This document shows, piece by piece, positions 5,836-13,823 of a DNA stretch of 33,199 nt; positions within the stretch are counted from its first letter, which is position 1; each line of letters begins with the position of its first letter. A model generated the notes under the pieces. That model ran no database searches and was not told where the DNA came from. It saw nothing but the letters and a program-made list of their open reading frames with translations. The DNA comes from Lachnoclostridium sp. Lineage in GTDB: Bacteria; Bacillota_A; Clostridia; Lachnospirales; Lachnospiraceae. The stretch is from positions 1-33,199 of the forward strand of contig SVDR01000019.1 of assembly GCA_015057755.1 (NCBI GenBank), in the 5' to 3' direction. The position numbers and the translations under genes are program-made.

Positions 5836-7389
5836 ATGAGTATTTTAAATGTCGAGCATTTGAGCCACGGTTTTGGCGACCGTGCGATTTTCCATGACGT
5901 TTCTTTCCGCCTGTTAAAAGGTGAGCATATCGGTCTGATCGGAGCCAACGGCGAAGGTAAGTCCACATTTATGAACATTATTACTAATAAATTAATGCCG
6001 GATGAAGGTAAAGTTGAGTGGTCCAAGAATGTCCGCGTTGGTTATCTGGATCAGCATACAGCTCTGGAAAAGGGCATGACCATCCGTGACGTATTAAAGA
6101 GTGCTTTCTACTTCCTCTTTGAGATGGAAGCGCGTATGAATGAGATCTGCGACAAGATGGGTGAAGCAGATGAAAATCAGATGAATGAGATGATGGAGGA
6201 GCTTGGCACGATCCAGGATCTTCTGATGAACCATGATTTCTACATCATTGATTCTAAGGTGGAGGAAATCGGTCATGCATTCGGTCTGGATGAGATCGGT
6301 CTGGATAAGGACGTTGAGGAATTATCCGGCGGTCAGAGAACGAAGGTGCTTCTTGGCAAACTGCTGCTTGAGAAGCCGGACATCCTGCTTCTGGACGAGC
6401 CGACCAACTATCTGGATGTGCAGCATATCGAATGGTTAAAGAGATATCTGCAGGAGTATGAGAATGCATTTATTCTGATCTCCCATGATATTCCGTTCTT
6501 AAACAGCGTTATCAACCTGATCTACCATATGGAGAACCAGAGACTGGATCGCTATGTGGGCGACTATGACAAGTTCATGGAAGTTTATGAGATGAGAAAG
6601 AGCCAGCTGGAGGCTGCTTACAAACGTCAGCAGCAGGAGATCGCGGAGCTTCAGGATTTCGTTGCGAGAAATAAGGCGCGCGTTGCTACAAGAAATATGG
6701 CGATGTCCCGTCAGAAGAAACTGGATAAGATGGAAGTGATCGAGCTTGCAAAGGAGAAACCGAAGCCAGAGTTCAACTTCCTCAATGCGAGAGCAGCAGG
6801 AAAGATGATCTTTGAAACGAAGGATCTGGTGATCGGTTACGATGAGCCGCTTTCCAAACCGCTGAATTTTGCCATGGAGCGTGGTGAGAAGATCGCGATT
6901 GTAGGTGCAAACGGTATCGGTAAGACGACATTCTTAAAGAGTATTTTAGGTCTGATCCCGTCCATTTCCGGTTCTGTGGAGCAGGGCGATTATCTTTACA
7001 TCGGTTATTTTGAGCAGGAGATGGCCCCGGGCAACAACAATACTTGTATTGAAGAAATCTGGAAAGAGTATCCGTCTTACACACAGTATCAGGTGCGTTC
7101 CGCTCTTGCAAAATGTGGTCTGACCACAAAAAATATTGAAAGTTTAGTACGTGTTCTTTCCGGTGGTGAGCAGGCGAAGCTTCGTCTCTGCAAACTGATG
7201 AACCGTGAGACCAATATCCTTCTTCTGGACGAGCCGACCAACCATCTGGATGTGGATGCGAAGGAAGAGTTAAAACGTGCATTAAAAGAGTATAAGGGAG
7301 CAGTGCTTCTGATCTGCCATGAGCCGGAGTTCTATGACGGTCTGGTTTCCAAGGTTTGGGATCTGAGCCAGTGGTCTCTGAAAATCTAG
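5836..7389 (+). CDS. ABC-F family ATPase (ribosome-associated)
   Basis: The 517-aa soluble protein has two ATPase domains in one chain and no membrane segments. Domain 1 has Walker A GANGEGKS (36-43), signature LSGGQ (163-167) and Walker B LLLLDEPTNYLD. Domain 2 has GANGIGKT (357-364), LSGGEQ, and LLLLDEPTNHLD followed by the switch histidine in CHEPEF. A charged helical linker (about 240-320, with ARVATRNMAMSRQKK) is the ABC-F region that reaches toward the ribosomal P-site tRNA. Family members tune translation or protect ribosomes from antibiotics; the linker looks like a housekeeping type, but resistance cannot be excluded. The start has AAAGGAG upstream. A MATE transporter follows 49 bases later on the same strand. 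Confidence 0.92.
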   Translation: MSILNVEHLSHGFGDRAIFHDVSFRLLKGEHIGLIGANGEGKSTFMNIITNKLMPDEGKVEWSKNVRVGYLDQHTALEKGMTIRDVLKSAFYFLFEMEARMNEICDKMGEADENQMNEMMEELGTIQDLLMNHDFYIIDSKVEEIGHAFGLDEIGLDKDVEELSGGQRTKVLLGKLLLEKPDILLLDEPTNYLDVQHIEWLKRYLQEYENAFILISHDIPFLNSVINLIYHMENQRLDRYVGDYDKFMEVYEMRKSQLEAAYKRQQQEIAELQDFVARNKARVATRNMAMSRQKKLDKMEVIELAKEKPKPEFNFLNARAAGKMIFETKDLVIGYDEPLSKPLNFAMERGEKIAIVGANGIGKTTFLKSILGLIPSISGSVEQGDYLYIGYFEQEMAPGNNNTCIEEIWKEYPSYTQYQVRSALAKCGLTTKNIESLVRVLSGGEQAKLRLCKLMNRETNILLLDEPTNHLDVDAKEELKRALKEYKGAVLLICHEPEFYDGLVSKVWDLSQWSLKI

Positions 7390-7438
7390 TGATAAAGAGT
7401 GGAATCCATTTTTAGCAGCATCAAAAAGGAGAAAACTC

Positions 7439-8851
7439 ATGAGTGATACAAATAAGAAAAATTTTTCAATTGTGGATGAGGGCAGAAGCCCCTGGATGAC
7501 GATTTTGATCCTTGCATGGCCGATCTTTCTGGAGCAGGTGCTGACTTCTCTGGTACAGGCAGTCGATACTGCCATGGTCGGTTCCATGGGTGCGGTTGCG
7601 ACCACATCCGTTTCCATCAGCCAGTCTCCGAATATGCTGGTCAATGGTGTGGTCATGGCCCTCGGTGTCGGCTTTACATCGATGATCGCACGAAGTGTTG
7701 GTGCAGGCGAAATGGAACGTGCGCGTACACTGGTGCGTCAGGCGATCATGATGGTATTTGCACTGGGTCTGCCGCTGTCAGTCATTTATTTTGCATTGGG
7801 AAGACAGATCCCAATCTGGATGGGCGGTGAACCGGAGATCTTGGATTCTGCAGAATTATATAATAAGATCATTGCAGTTTCCATGTGTTTCCGCTGTCTG
7901 ACCATGGTGCTGACGGCGATTTACCGTGGCTATGGCGACAGTAAGACTCCGATGAAGATCAATGTGATGGTCAATCTGGCCAACGTAGTCGGTAACTTCC
8001 TGATGATCTTCCCGACGAGAGAGATGACCGTGTTTGGAATGACGTTTGTGATGCCTGGTCTCGGCTGGGGCGTCGCAGGTGCGGCGGCTTCCACTTCAAT
8101 CTCAACGATTGTCGGTGCGTTGATCTTGCTGGTAATGTGTTTTGTGCGAAAGTCAGAGATGCAGATTTCCATTCACGACAGCTTTGCTCCGGACTGGAAA
8201 GAGCTGAAGGTTGCATTCCGTCTGAGTGTTCCTGCAATGATCCAGCGTGCGGTAATGAGCAGCTCTCATATTTTAGTAACCAGTACGGTTGCCACACTCG
8301 GTACAGCAGCCGTTGCGGCGCAGAGTCTTTCTGCAACTGCAGAGTCTCTGAGCTTTATGCCTGGCTTTGCCTTTGGTACCGCATGTACAACGTTATATGG
8401 ACAGTCCCTTGGTGCGAAGCGTTCGGATATGGCGCACGATTTCCTTGTGAAGACCATAAAAATGGGTACAGTAGTCATGGCATTCATGACCTGTGTTCTG
8501 TTCTTTGGTTCTGCGCAGATCATGGCGATCTTCACGCCTGACCCGCTGGTAATCGAATATGGAAGCATCTGGCTGAAGATTTTGGCAGTGATCCAGATTC
8601 CTCAGATGATCGCATTCTGTATTTCCGGTGCGCTTCAGGGTGCAGGTGATACGAAGACTCCGCTTTATATTACATTTACCTCCATGTGGGGTGTGCGTGT
8701 GCTGGGCATTATGCTCTGCATTCATGTGTTCCATCTGGGACTGTATTCGATCTGTGTCTGCATGTGCACCGATAATGTAGTCCGCTGTGTGCTGTTCCTT
8801 CTTACCTATAAAAAAAAGAGGGCAGGATTGGCGGAAAAAGCCATGAGATAA
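7439..8851 (+). CDS. MATE family efflux transporter
   Basis: The 470-aa protein has about twelve membrane helices in two related halves and family motifs such as FLEQVLTSLVQAVDTAMVG near the N terminus and the repeated GDSKTPM / GAGDTKTPL loop in the two halves. MATE proteins export cationic drugs, dyes or metabolites in exchange for Na+ or H+. The substrate cannot be told from sequence. A ribosome site (AAAGGAG) precedes the ATG. It probably shares a transcript with the ABC-F gene and ends at the terminator 8866-8903. A second MATE gene lies at 12429. Confidence 0.92.
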   Translation: MSDTNKKNFSIVDEGRSPWMTILILAWPIFLEQVLTSLVQAVDTAMVGSMGAVATTSVSISQSPNMLVNGVVMALGVGFTSMIARSVGAGEMERARTLVRQAIMMVFALGLPLSVIYFALGRQIPIWMGGEPEILDSAELYNKIIAVSMCFRCLTMVLTAIYRGYGDSKTPMKINVMVNLANVVGNFLMIFPTREMTVFGMTFVMPGLGWGVAGAAASTSISTIVGALILLVMCFVRKSEMQISIHDSFAPDWKELKVAFRLSVPAMIQRAVMSSSHILVTSTVATLGTAAVAAQSLSATAESLSFMPGFAFGTACTTLYGQSLGAKRSDMAHDFLVKTIKMGTVVMAFMTCVLFFGSAQIMAIFTPDPLVIEYGSIWLKILAVIQIPQMIAFCISGALQGAGDTKTPLYITFTSMWGVRVLGIMLCIHVFHLGLYSICVCMCTDNVVRCVLFLLTYKKKRAGLAEKAMR

Positions 8852-8865
8852 AGAGAATCAAATAG

Positions 8866-8903
8866 AAAAATCCGGCGGTCTGAAAACAGGCTGCCGGATT
8901 TTT
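8866..8903. terminator. Bidirectional terminator between MATE and creatininase genes
   Basis: AAAAATCCGGC pairs with GCCGGATTTTT (11 bp) around a 16-base loop. T runs on both strands let it serve both converging genes. Confidence 0.85.
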
Positions 8904-8921
8904 ATGTCTGAATGGAGAGGA

Positions 8922-9725
8922 TTAATCTTCCTCATCCTCATTTAAGTTATATTTTGGTGTGATCCCTGCCGGAATCTCTACTTTTTCAAACGCCTCAATG
9001 AAATCTGCGCAGAAATCAGCAGTTGCATCTAACATCTTTGAGCCCCACTGTTTGGTGGCAAGGTGCGGAGAATCCGGACCGTACCAGCCATACTCTGCCC
9101 AGCGGTCCACGTGACGCGGTACCGGGATGGAAATTCCTTTAAAGTTTACGTTTGTAGCACCGTCAAATTTTAATTCGTCGCTCAGGTCTTTCGGCTCGAA
9201 ATGTTTGAAATAGTGCATGTGTACGCAGGACGGGTCGATGGCTAACATAGCTGCTGTTTCCTCGCCGCCGCCGTGACCGCCTTTCCACTGCGGATTGAGA
9301 TCGCCTGCGATCGTCCACCAGTTGAGGAGGGCGCCGAGGGCGTGTTTATTGTCCAGATCAACACAGACTCTCTGAAGGACCGGAGTATTTCCGCCGTGAC
9401 CGTTCAGGAAAACAAATTTGCGGATACCAAAACGGTAAAGCTCATTGACGATGCGTGTTACCAGATCATAGAGACCGTCAGCACCGATGGTGATCGTGCC
9501 CGGGAAATTGGAATGCTGGTCGCCCACACCATACGGAATGGTCGGAACTACCATCACGTCCAGTCTTTCATCCATCATCTCGCAGAGCTTTCTCGGAATC
9601 AGGAAGTCGGTGCCAAGACATAACTGGGAACCGTGGTTTTCTGTGCTTCCTACCGGAATGATCGCGATATCTTTTTTCTCAAAATATTCCTGAGCCTGTA
9701 CCCATGAAATCTTTTCTAAAAACAT
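8922..9725 (-). CDS. Creatininase family amidohydrolase
   Basis: The 267-aa protein has the family's metal-binding motifs: STENHG (Glu29, His31), GTD (Asp40), NGHGGN (His110) and HGGGEE (Glu155). These place two divalent metals in the active site. Family members open or close cyclic amides (creatininase, mycofactocin MftE, ArfB formamide hydrolase); the substrate here is unknown, and no flavin or mycofactocin genes lie nearby. GGGAG lies before the ATG. It lies downstream of the SpoVAF-like gene with a 90-base gap, and the C terminus is strongly acidic (NEDEED). Confidence 0.9.
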   Translation of the reverse strand: MFLEKISWVQAQEYFEKKDIAIIPVGSTENHGSQLCLGTDFLIPRKLCEMMDERLDVMVVPTIPYGVGDQHSNFPGTITIGADGLYDLVTRIVNELYRFGIRKFVFLNGHGGNTPVLQRVCVDLDNKHALGALLNWWTIAGDLNPQWKGGHGGGEETAAMLAIDPSCVHMHYFKHFEPKDLSDELKFDGATNVNFKGISIPVPRHVDRWAEYGWYGPDSPHLATKQWGSKMLDATADFCADFIEAFEKVEIPAGITPKYNLNEDEED

Positions 9726-9815
9726 AGTATTTCTCCCTTTTTAATTCAGTCCGAAGACGCTGAAAGCGCCACATACCATGACTATAATATATTTGTCCGG
9801 GAAAGTCCAGCATTA

Positions 9816-11231
9816 TCAGGAATTCTTGCGGCTGTGAGGCAGTCTGCAGCGGAAAAACCGTTTTCGACATTCGGACCAGGAAAAGGGGATCAGAGGATAA
9901 ATATAACTTTTTCCAGCAATGGTCTTGTTGAAAATGATCGCACAGACCACCAGGACGGTTCCTAAAATAAATCCCCAGATATTTAAGAGAGAGATCAGCA
10001 GTAGCAAAATGACGCGCATGAATTTGATCGCATAGCCAAGCTCGTAACTGGACTGGGAGTAATTGGCAACGGTTACAAAGGCCATGTAGAGCATCGTCTC
10101 ACTGTTGAACCAGCCGGATTTTACGGAATATTCACCGAGGACGATACCGGCAATGACGGACAATGGAGTGGTCAGCATACTGGGGGTATTCACGGCAGCC
10201 AGACGCAGTCCGTCGATAGCAAATTCTAAGATCAGAAGCTGAAAAATGATCGGAACATGCGGCTCGTCAGAAAGCGTAATGAAAGAAAGCCATTCAGGAA
10301 TCCAGTCCGGATTTTGCATGAACAAAAGCCAGATGGGAGTCAGGTACAGAGACAAAAAGGAGAAGGACATTCTGGACAGCCTGAGATAGGTTCCGGTAAC
10401 CGGCGGAAAATAATAATCATCTGCTTCTTCGATGATGTCAAAGACCGAGGAGGGCAGGATCATGGCAGCCGGAGAATTATCTACCAGCACAACGATGTTT
10501 CCCTCTAAAATGGAGGCGGCAGCCGTATCCGGACGTTCCGAAAAACGGAATTTTGGGAACGGATTGTACCATTTGTGCGGGAAAAGACATTCAGCGAGGC
10601 TTTCCTGGTTCATCGTCAGCGCATCCACATGGAGTGTCTGGATCCGTTCCTTGATCAAGGACAGCAGTTGTTCGTCCACACGCCCTTTCATGTAGCAGAG
10701 GGCAATGTCGGTATGGGAGCTTTCGCCTGCCTGTGCGATTTCCACCGTCAGATTTTTATCGCGGATCCGCCTGCGGATGAGGGCCGTATTAAAAATTAAT
10801 GTTTCTACAAAACCGTCTCTGGAGCCGCGGAGGACTTTATCTTTGTCCGGTTCGGAGACGCTGCGCGCAGGATAAGTACGACAATCGATCAGAATGCATT
10901 TGTCATATCCATCAATGAACAGACAGGAGAGACCCGAAAAGAGCTGGGTCAGGATTGCCTGATCATCGTCAGACAGTCCGACTTCTCCGTAAGCAACATA
11001 TTTTTTTGAAAAATCGTGGGCAATGGGAGGAATATCATCCGGTTTTAGGGAAACCCATCCCTGCATCAGCTTGAGTAAGACTTCATCTTTGGTAAAGCCG
11101 TCAATGAAATACAGACAAGCCTGCCGGCTGCCAATGACCAGTGTGTGATAAACAATATCAAAATTTGTTTCCACATCAAGAATGGTGTGAAAATGGGAGA
11201 GATTGGTCTGAATGTCCGAGGATATTTTCAT
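9816..11231 (-). CDS. SpoVAF-like spore germination protein (GerA family)
   Basis: The 471-aa protein has a soluble N-terminal region of about 270 residues with the GerA/SpoVAF motif RGSRDGFVETLIFNTALIRR, then four to five membrane helices (about residues 285-455, including LTPIWLLFMQNPDWIPEW and the IAGIVLGEYSVKSGW loop). The sequence looks closer to SpoVAF than to the receptor A subunits. In Bacillus, SpoVAF lies in the spoVA operon and takes part in germination as a channel partner of FigP. Here no spoVA, gerB or gerC gene is adjacent. I start at the ATG ending at 11231 (MKISSDIQ), with AAAGGA upstream; the frame extends 20 codons further without a ribosome site. Confidence 0.85.
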   Translation of the reverse strand: MKISSDIQTNLSHFHTILDVETNFDIVYHTLVIGSRQACLYFIDGFTKDEVLLKLMQGWVSLKPDDIPPIAHDFSKKYVAYGEVGLSDDDQAILTQLFSGLSCLFIDGYDKCILIDCRTYPARSVSEPDKDKVLRGSRDGFVETLIFNTALIRRRIRDKNLTVEIAQAGESSHTDIALCYMKGRVDEQLLSLIKERIQTLHVDALTMNQESLAECLFPHKWYNPFPKFRFSERPDTAAASILEGNIVVLVDNSPAAMILPSSVFDIIEEADDYYFPPVTGTYLRLSRMSFSFLSLYLTPIWLLFMQNPDWIPEWLSFITLSDEPHVPIIFQLLILEFAIDGLRLAAVNTPSMLTTPLSVIAGIVLGEYSVKSGWFNSETMLYMAFVTVANYSQSSYELGYAIKFMRVILLLLISLLNIWGFILGTVLVVCAIIFNKTIAGKSYIYPLIPFSWSECRKRFFRCRLPHSRKNS

Positions 11232-11358
11232 GGTACATGTTCCTTTCCGTACGGAGTAATGATGTGCATTTAGGGTGTACAGAAAATACAAAATACATAC
11301 ATAGAAATGATGGTAAAGCAGTTACTATAGTTTTGTGCAATATATACAGAAAAAACGT

Positions 11359-11387
11359 TGACGATAGACTGGAATTGTGGTATATTA
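11359..11387 (+). promoter_or_regulatory. Extended -10 promoter facing no gene (possible small RNA)
   Basis: TTGACG and TATATT are separated by 17 bases, with TGG before the -10. Both neighbouring genes are on the minus strand, so a transcript from here would run about 100 bases to the hairpin at 11459-11491. Confidence 0.4.
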
Positions 11388-11458
11388 CAATAGCGTTAGA
11401 AATTGAGCGGGAATCAGTTTCTAGAACTGTATAATGTGAGGTATTTTGAACGTGAAAG

Positions 11459-11491
11459 AACGGCTGCATTCTGTGGGGGGATGCAGCCGTT
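11459..11491. terminator. Hairpin terminator after tcdA (possibly bidirectional)
   Basis: AACGGCTGCAT pairs perfectly with ATGCAGCCGTT (11 bp). On the minus strand it is followed by CTTTC and lies just past the tcdA stop. On the plus strand it is followed by CAGCTTTTA. Both T tracts are short. Confidence 0.65.
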
Positions 11492-11521
11492 CAGCTTTTA
11501 TCAGGATGAAAATGATAGTAA

Positions 11522-12244
11522 TTACGATACTTCAGAAATCTCTCGGATCACTTCACCGGCGATGATCAGCCCAGCCACCGGCGGAACAAAGGCAATGCTT
11601 GCAGGAGCCGGACGGCCGGAAGATTTTTCCTCGCCCTCTGTCTGGGGAGTGCGCGGGATTTCCTCGGAATATAACACTTTCAAATGTGCGATGTCACGCT
11701 TTTTTAATTCTCTCCGCATCACACGGCAGAGAGGACAGACGTTGGTTTTGTAGATATCTGCGATTTTAAATGATTCCGGATGCAGTTTGTTTCCGGTTCC
11801 CATGGAAGAAATGATCGGAATTTCATGCTCCTTGGCATAACTGACCAGAGCCAGTTTTGCGCTGACCGTATCGATGGCGTCGATGATATAATCCAGCTTT
11901 CCATGAAAATGAGAAAATACTTCTTCCATGTTTTCCGGAAGAACGAAGGAGTCACAGAGAATGACCTGACAGTCCGGATTGATGTCTGCGATCTTTTCTT
12001 TTAAGACTTCTGTTTTTTTGCGCCCGATGGTGCTGATGAGGGCGATGCTCTGGCGGTTGATATTAGAAGGAGCAACCACATCGGAATCGATCAAAAAGAG
12101 CGTTCCCACACCGGAACGTGCCAGCGCTTCTGCACAGTGGGAGCCGACACCGCCGAGGCCGAATACCGCAACAGCCGCGTGCTGTAATTTCTGAAAACCG
12201 TCTTCTCCGAGTATCTGAGCGGTACGGATAAAAATTTCATTCAT
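11522..12244 (-). CDS. tcdA: tRNA threonylcarbamoyladenosine dehydratase (TcdA/CsdL)
   Basis: The 240-aa protein is an E1-like/ThiF-fold enzyme. It carries the nucleotide loop GLGGVGS (29-35), the Asp of LIDSD (53-55), the NINRQ motif, and CPLC near residue 175. TcdA uses ATP to cyclise t6A at position 37 of ANN-decoding tRNAs to ct6A. Length and motifs separate it from ThiF/MoeB partners, and no thiamine or molybdopterin gene is near. I start at the ATG ending at 12244 (MNEIFIRT), with GGAG upstream; the open frame extends to a TTG nine codons earlier. It is divergent from the second MATE gene. Confidence 0.88.
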   Translation of the reverse strand: MNEIFIRTAQILGEDGFQKLQHAAVAVFGLGGVGSHCAEALARSGVGTLFLIDSDVVAPSNINRQSIALISTIGRKKTEVLKEKIADINPDCQVILCDSFVLPENMEEVFSHFHGKLDYIIDAIDTVSAKLALVSYAKEHEIPIISSMGTGNKLHPESFKIADIYKTNVCPLCRVMRRELKKRDIAHLKVLYSEEIPRTPQTEGEEKSSGRPAPASIAFVPPVAGLIIAGEVIREISEVS

Positions 12245-12360
12245 TTTAATAAAATCTCCATATATTTGCAAAGAATATTTTCGTTTTTTAGTTTATCATA
12301 GGAAGAGAGAAAAATATAGGACCAATAGATACAAAACTTCCCTTTTTTTGTAAAACGTTG

Positions 12361-12366
12361 TATAAT
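12361..12366 (+). promoter_or_regulatory. -10 box of the MATE-to-mutY gene run
   Basis: A perfect TATAAT with a weak -35 (TTCCCT at 12338-12343, 17-bp spacer). It is the only clear promoter I see before the gene run that ends at 21335. Confidence 0.45.
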
Positions 12367-12428
12367 CATAGTAAGTGGCTTTGTGGCGGAAACTTCATTT
12401 ATGCAACATCAAATGGGGAGGAAAAACG

Positions 12429-13796
12429 ATGGCAGAAACGCAAAAGAAGAAAACGACGATGATGACAGAGGGTGTCATTTGGAAGCAGCTGATCGCGTTT
12501 GCGATTCCGCTCCTTTTGGGAAATCTTCTGCAGCAGCTTTACAATACGGTGGACTCGATCGTGGTGGGACAGTTTATTGGCAGTGATGCATTGGCAGCAG
12601 TCAGCTCGTCCAACTCCCTGATCAATATGGTCATTGGTATGTTTTTAGGAATTGCGACCGGAGCCGGAGTCATTATCTCCCAGTATTACGGAGCGAGAAA
12701 TGAAAAGAAGATGCAGGATGCGGTGCATACGGCGATCGCGCTCTGCTTTATCGGAGGCGTGATCTTGATCGTAGTCGGAATCGTATTTTCTCCGATGATC
12801 CTTCGCCTGATGGGAACCCCGGAAAATGTTATGGTAAATTCCGTGGTATATTTCCGGATTTTCTTTGCGGGCTCTCTGTTTAACCTGACCTACAATATGG
12901 CGGCCGGAATCTTGCGTGCGGTCGGAGATTCGAAGAATCCGCTGTACTTCCTGGCAGCTTCCTCGATCACAAATATCATTCTGGATATTCTCTTCGTTGT
13001 GGTTGGCGGAATGGGCGTTGAAGGTGTTGCGTATGCGACTGTGATCGCTCAGGCATTTTCTATGGTACTGTGTTTGAGAACCCTGTCTAAGACAGATGAT
13101 ATTTATAAACTGAATCTGAAAAAGCTGAGTCTGAAGCCGGCGATGGTAAAGATGATCCTTGTTACAGGTCTTCCGACCGGATTGCAGCATTCGATCATTT
13201 CCCTGTCCAACGTGATCGTGCAGGCAAACATCAATGCCTACGGTGCAATGGCGATGGCAGGTTTCGGTTCTTATTTGAAAATTGACGGTTTCGCACAGCT
13301 TCCGATGCAGAGCTTTTGTCTGGCGGCGACTACCTTTACGGGACAGAATATCGGTGCCCGTAAGCCGGACCGCGTCAAGAAGGGAATCGGACAGAATATT
13401 GCAATCTGTCTGATCTACGTTGGCATCGTCAGCGTGGTATTATATACATACGCACCGCAGCTGATCAGCATTTTCAGTACGGAGTCGGAGGTAATCCGCT
13501 ATGGAACGATCGCGATGCGTCTGATCATTCCGTTCTATGCGATCCTTCCGATTCATCAGGTTCTGATGGGAACCATGCGCGGAGCAGGAAAGACGATGGT
13601 TTCTATGGTCATTTCCGTAGGAAATATGTGTGTGTTGCGTATGATCTATATTAACCTCTTCGTTCCGTTCTTCCCGAGTTACGAGGCGGTTATGCTGTGT
13701 TATCCGATCACATGGATCGGCACAGTTTTACTGGATGTGTTATATATTTGGAAAGGCAACTGGCTGCCGAAGCCAGAAGAGATAGAGATGTATTAA
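12429..13796 (+). CDS. MATE family efflux transporter (second copy)
   Basis: The 455-aa protein has about twelve membrane helices. Its start (EGVIWKQLIAFAIPLLLGNLL, then LYNTVDSIVVGQFIG) is the typical DinF/NorM-like MATE opening, and it is clearly divergent from the MATE protein at 7439. The substrate is unknown. I use the ATG at 12429, which has GGGGAGG 6 bases upstream, not the in-frame start 18 codons earlier. It is followed after 27 bases by nadE. Confidence 0.92.
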   Translation: MAETQKKKTTMMTEGVIWKQLIAFAIPLLLGNLLQQLYNTVDSIVVGQFIGSDALAAVSSSNSLINMVIGMFLGIATGAGVIISQYYGARNEKKMQDAVHTAIALCFIGGVILIVVGIVFSPMILRLMGTPENVMVNSVVYFRIFFAGSLFNLTYNMAAGILRAVGDSKNPLYFLAASSITNIILDILFVVVGGMGVEGVAYATVIAQAFSMVLCLRTLSKTDDIYKLNLKKLSLKPAMVKMILVTGLPTGLQHSIISLSNVIVQANINAYGAMAMAGFGSYLKIDGFAQLPMQSFCLAATTFTGQNIGARKPDRVKKGIGQNIAICLIYVGIVSVVLYTYAPQLISIFSTESEVIRYGTIAMRLIIPFYAILPIHQVLMGTMRGAGKTMVSMVISVGNMCVLRMIYINLFVPFFPSYEAVMLCYPITWIGTVLLDVLYIWKGNWLPKPEEIEMY

Positions 13797-13823
13797 ATTT
13801 TCAATGATAAAAGGAGTACACTT

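Larger units (their letters stand above)
11232..11521. other. 290-base intergenic region between spoVAF-like and tcdA genes
   Basis: This is the longest gap in the window. It holds a good plus-strand promoter (TTGACG 11359-11364, 17 bases, TATATT 11382-11387, preceded by TGG) and a strong hairpin at 11459-11491. No credible protein starts in it. I could not find a convincing sigma-G site for the spore gene. Confidence 0.5.

Noticed and set aside
6782..7282. 166-codon minus-strand frame inside the ABC-F gene
   Set aside because: It is a shadow of a clearly coding ABC-F domain; the composition is not protein-like.
11232..11436. Sigma-G-type site (CATTATA on the minus strand) for the SpoVAF-like gene
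   Set aside because: No matching -35 at the right spacing, and it lies about 200 bases from the start codon.
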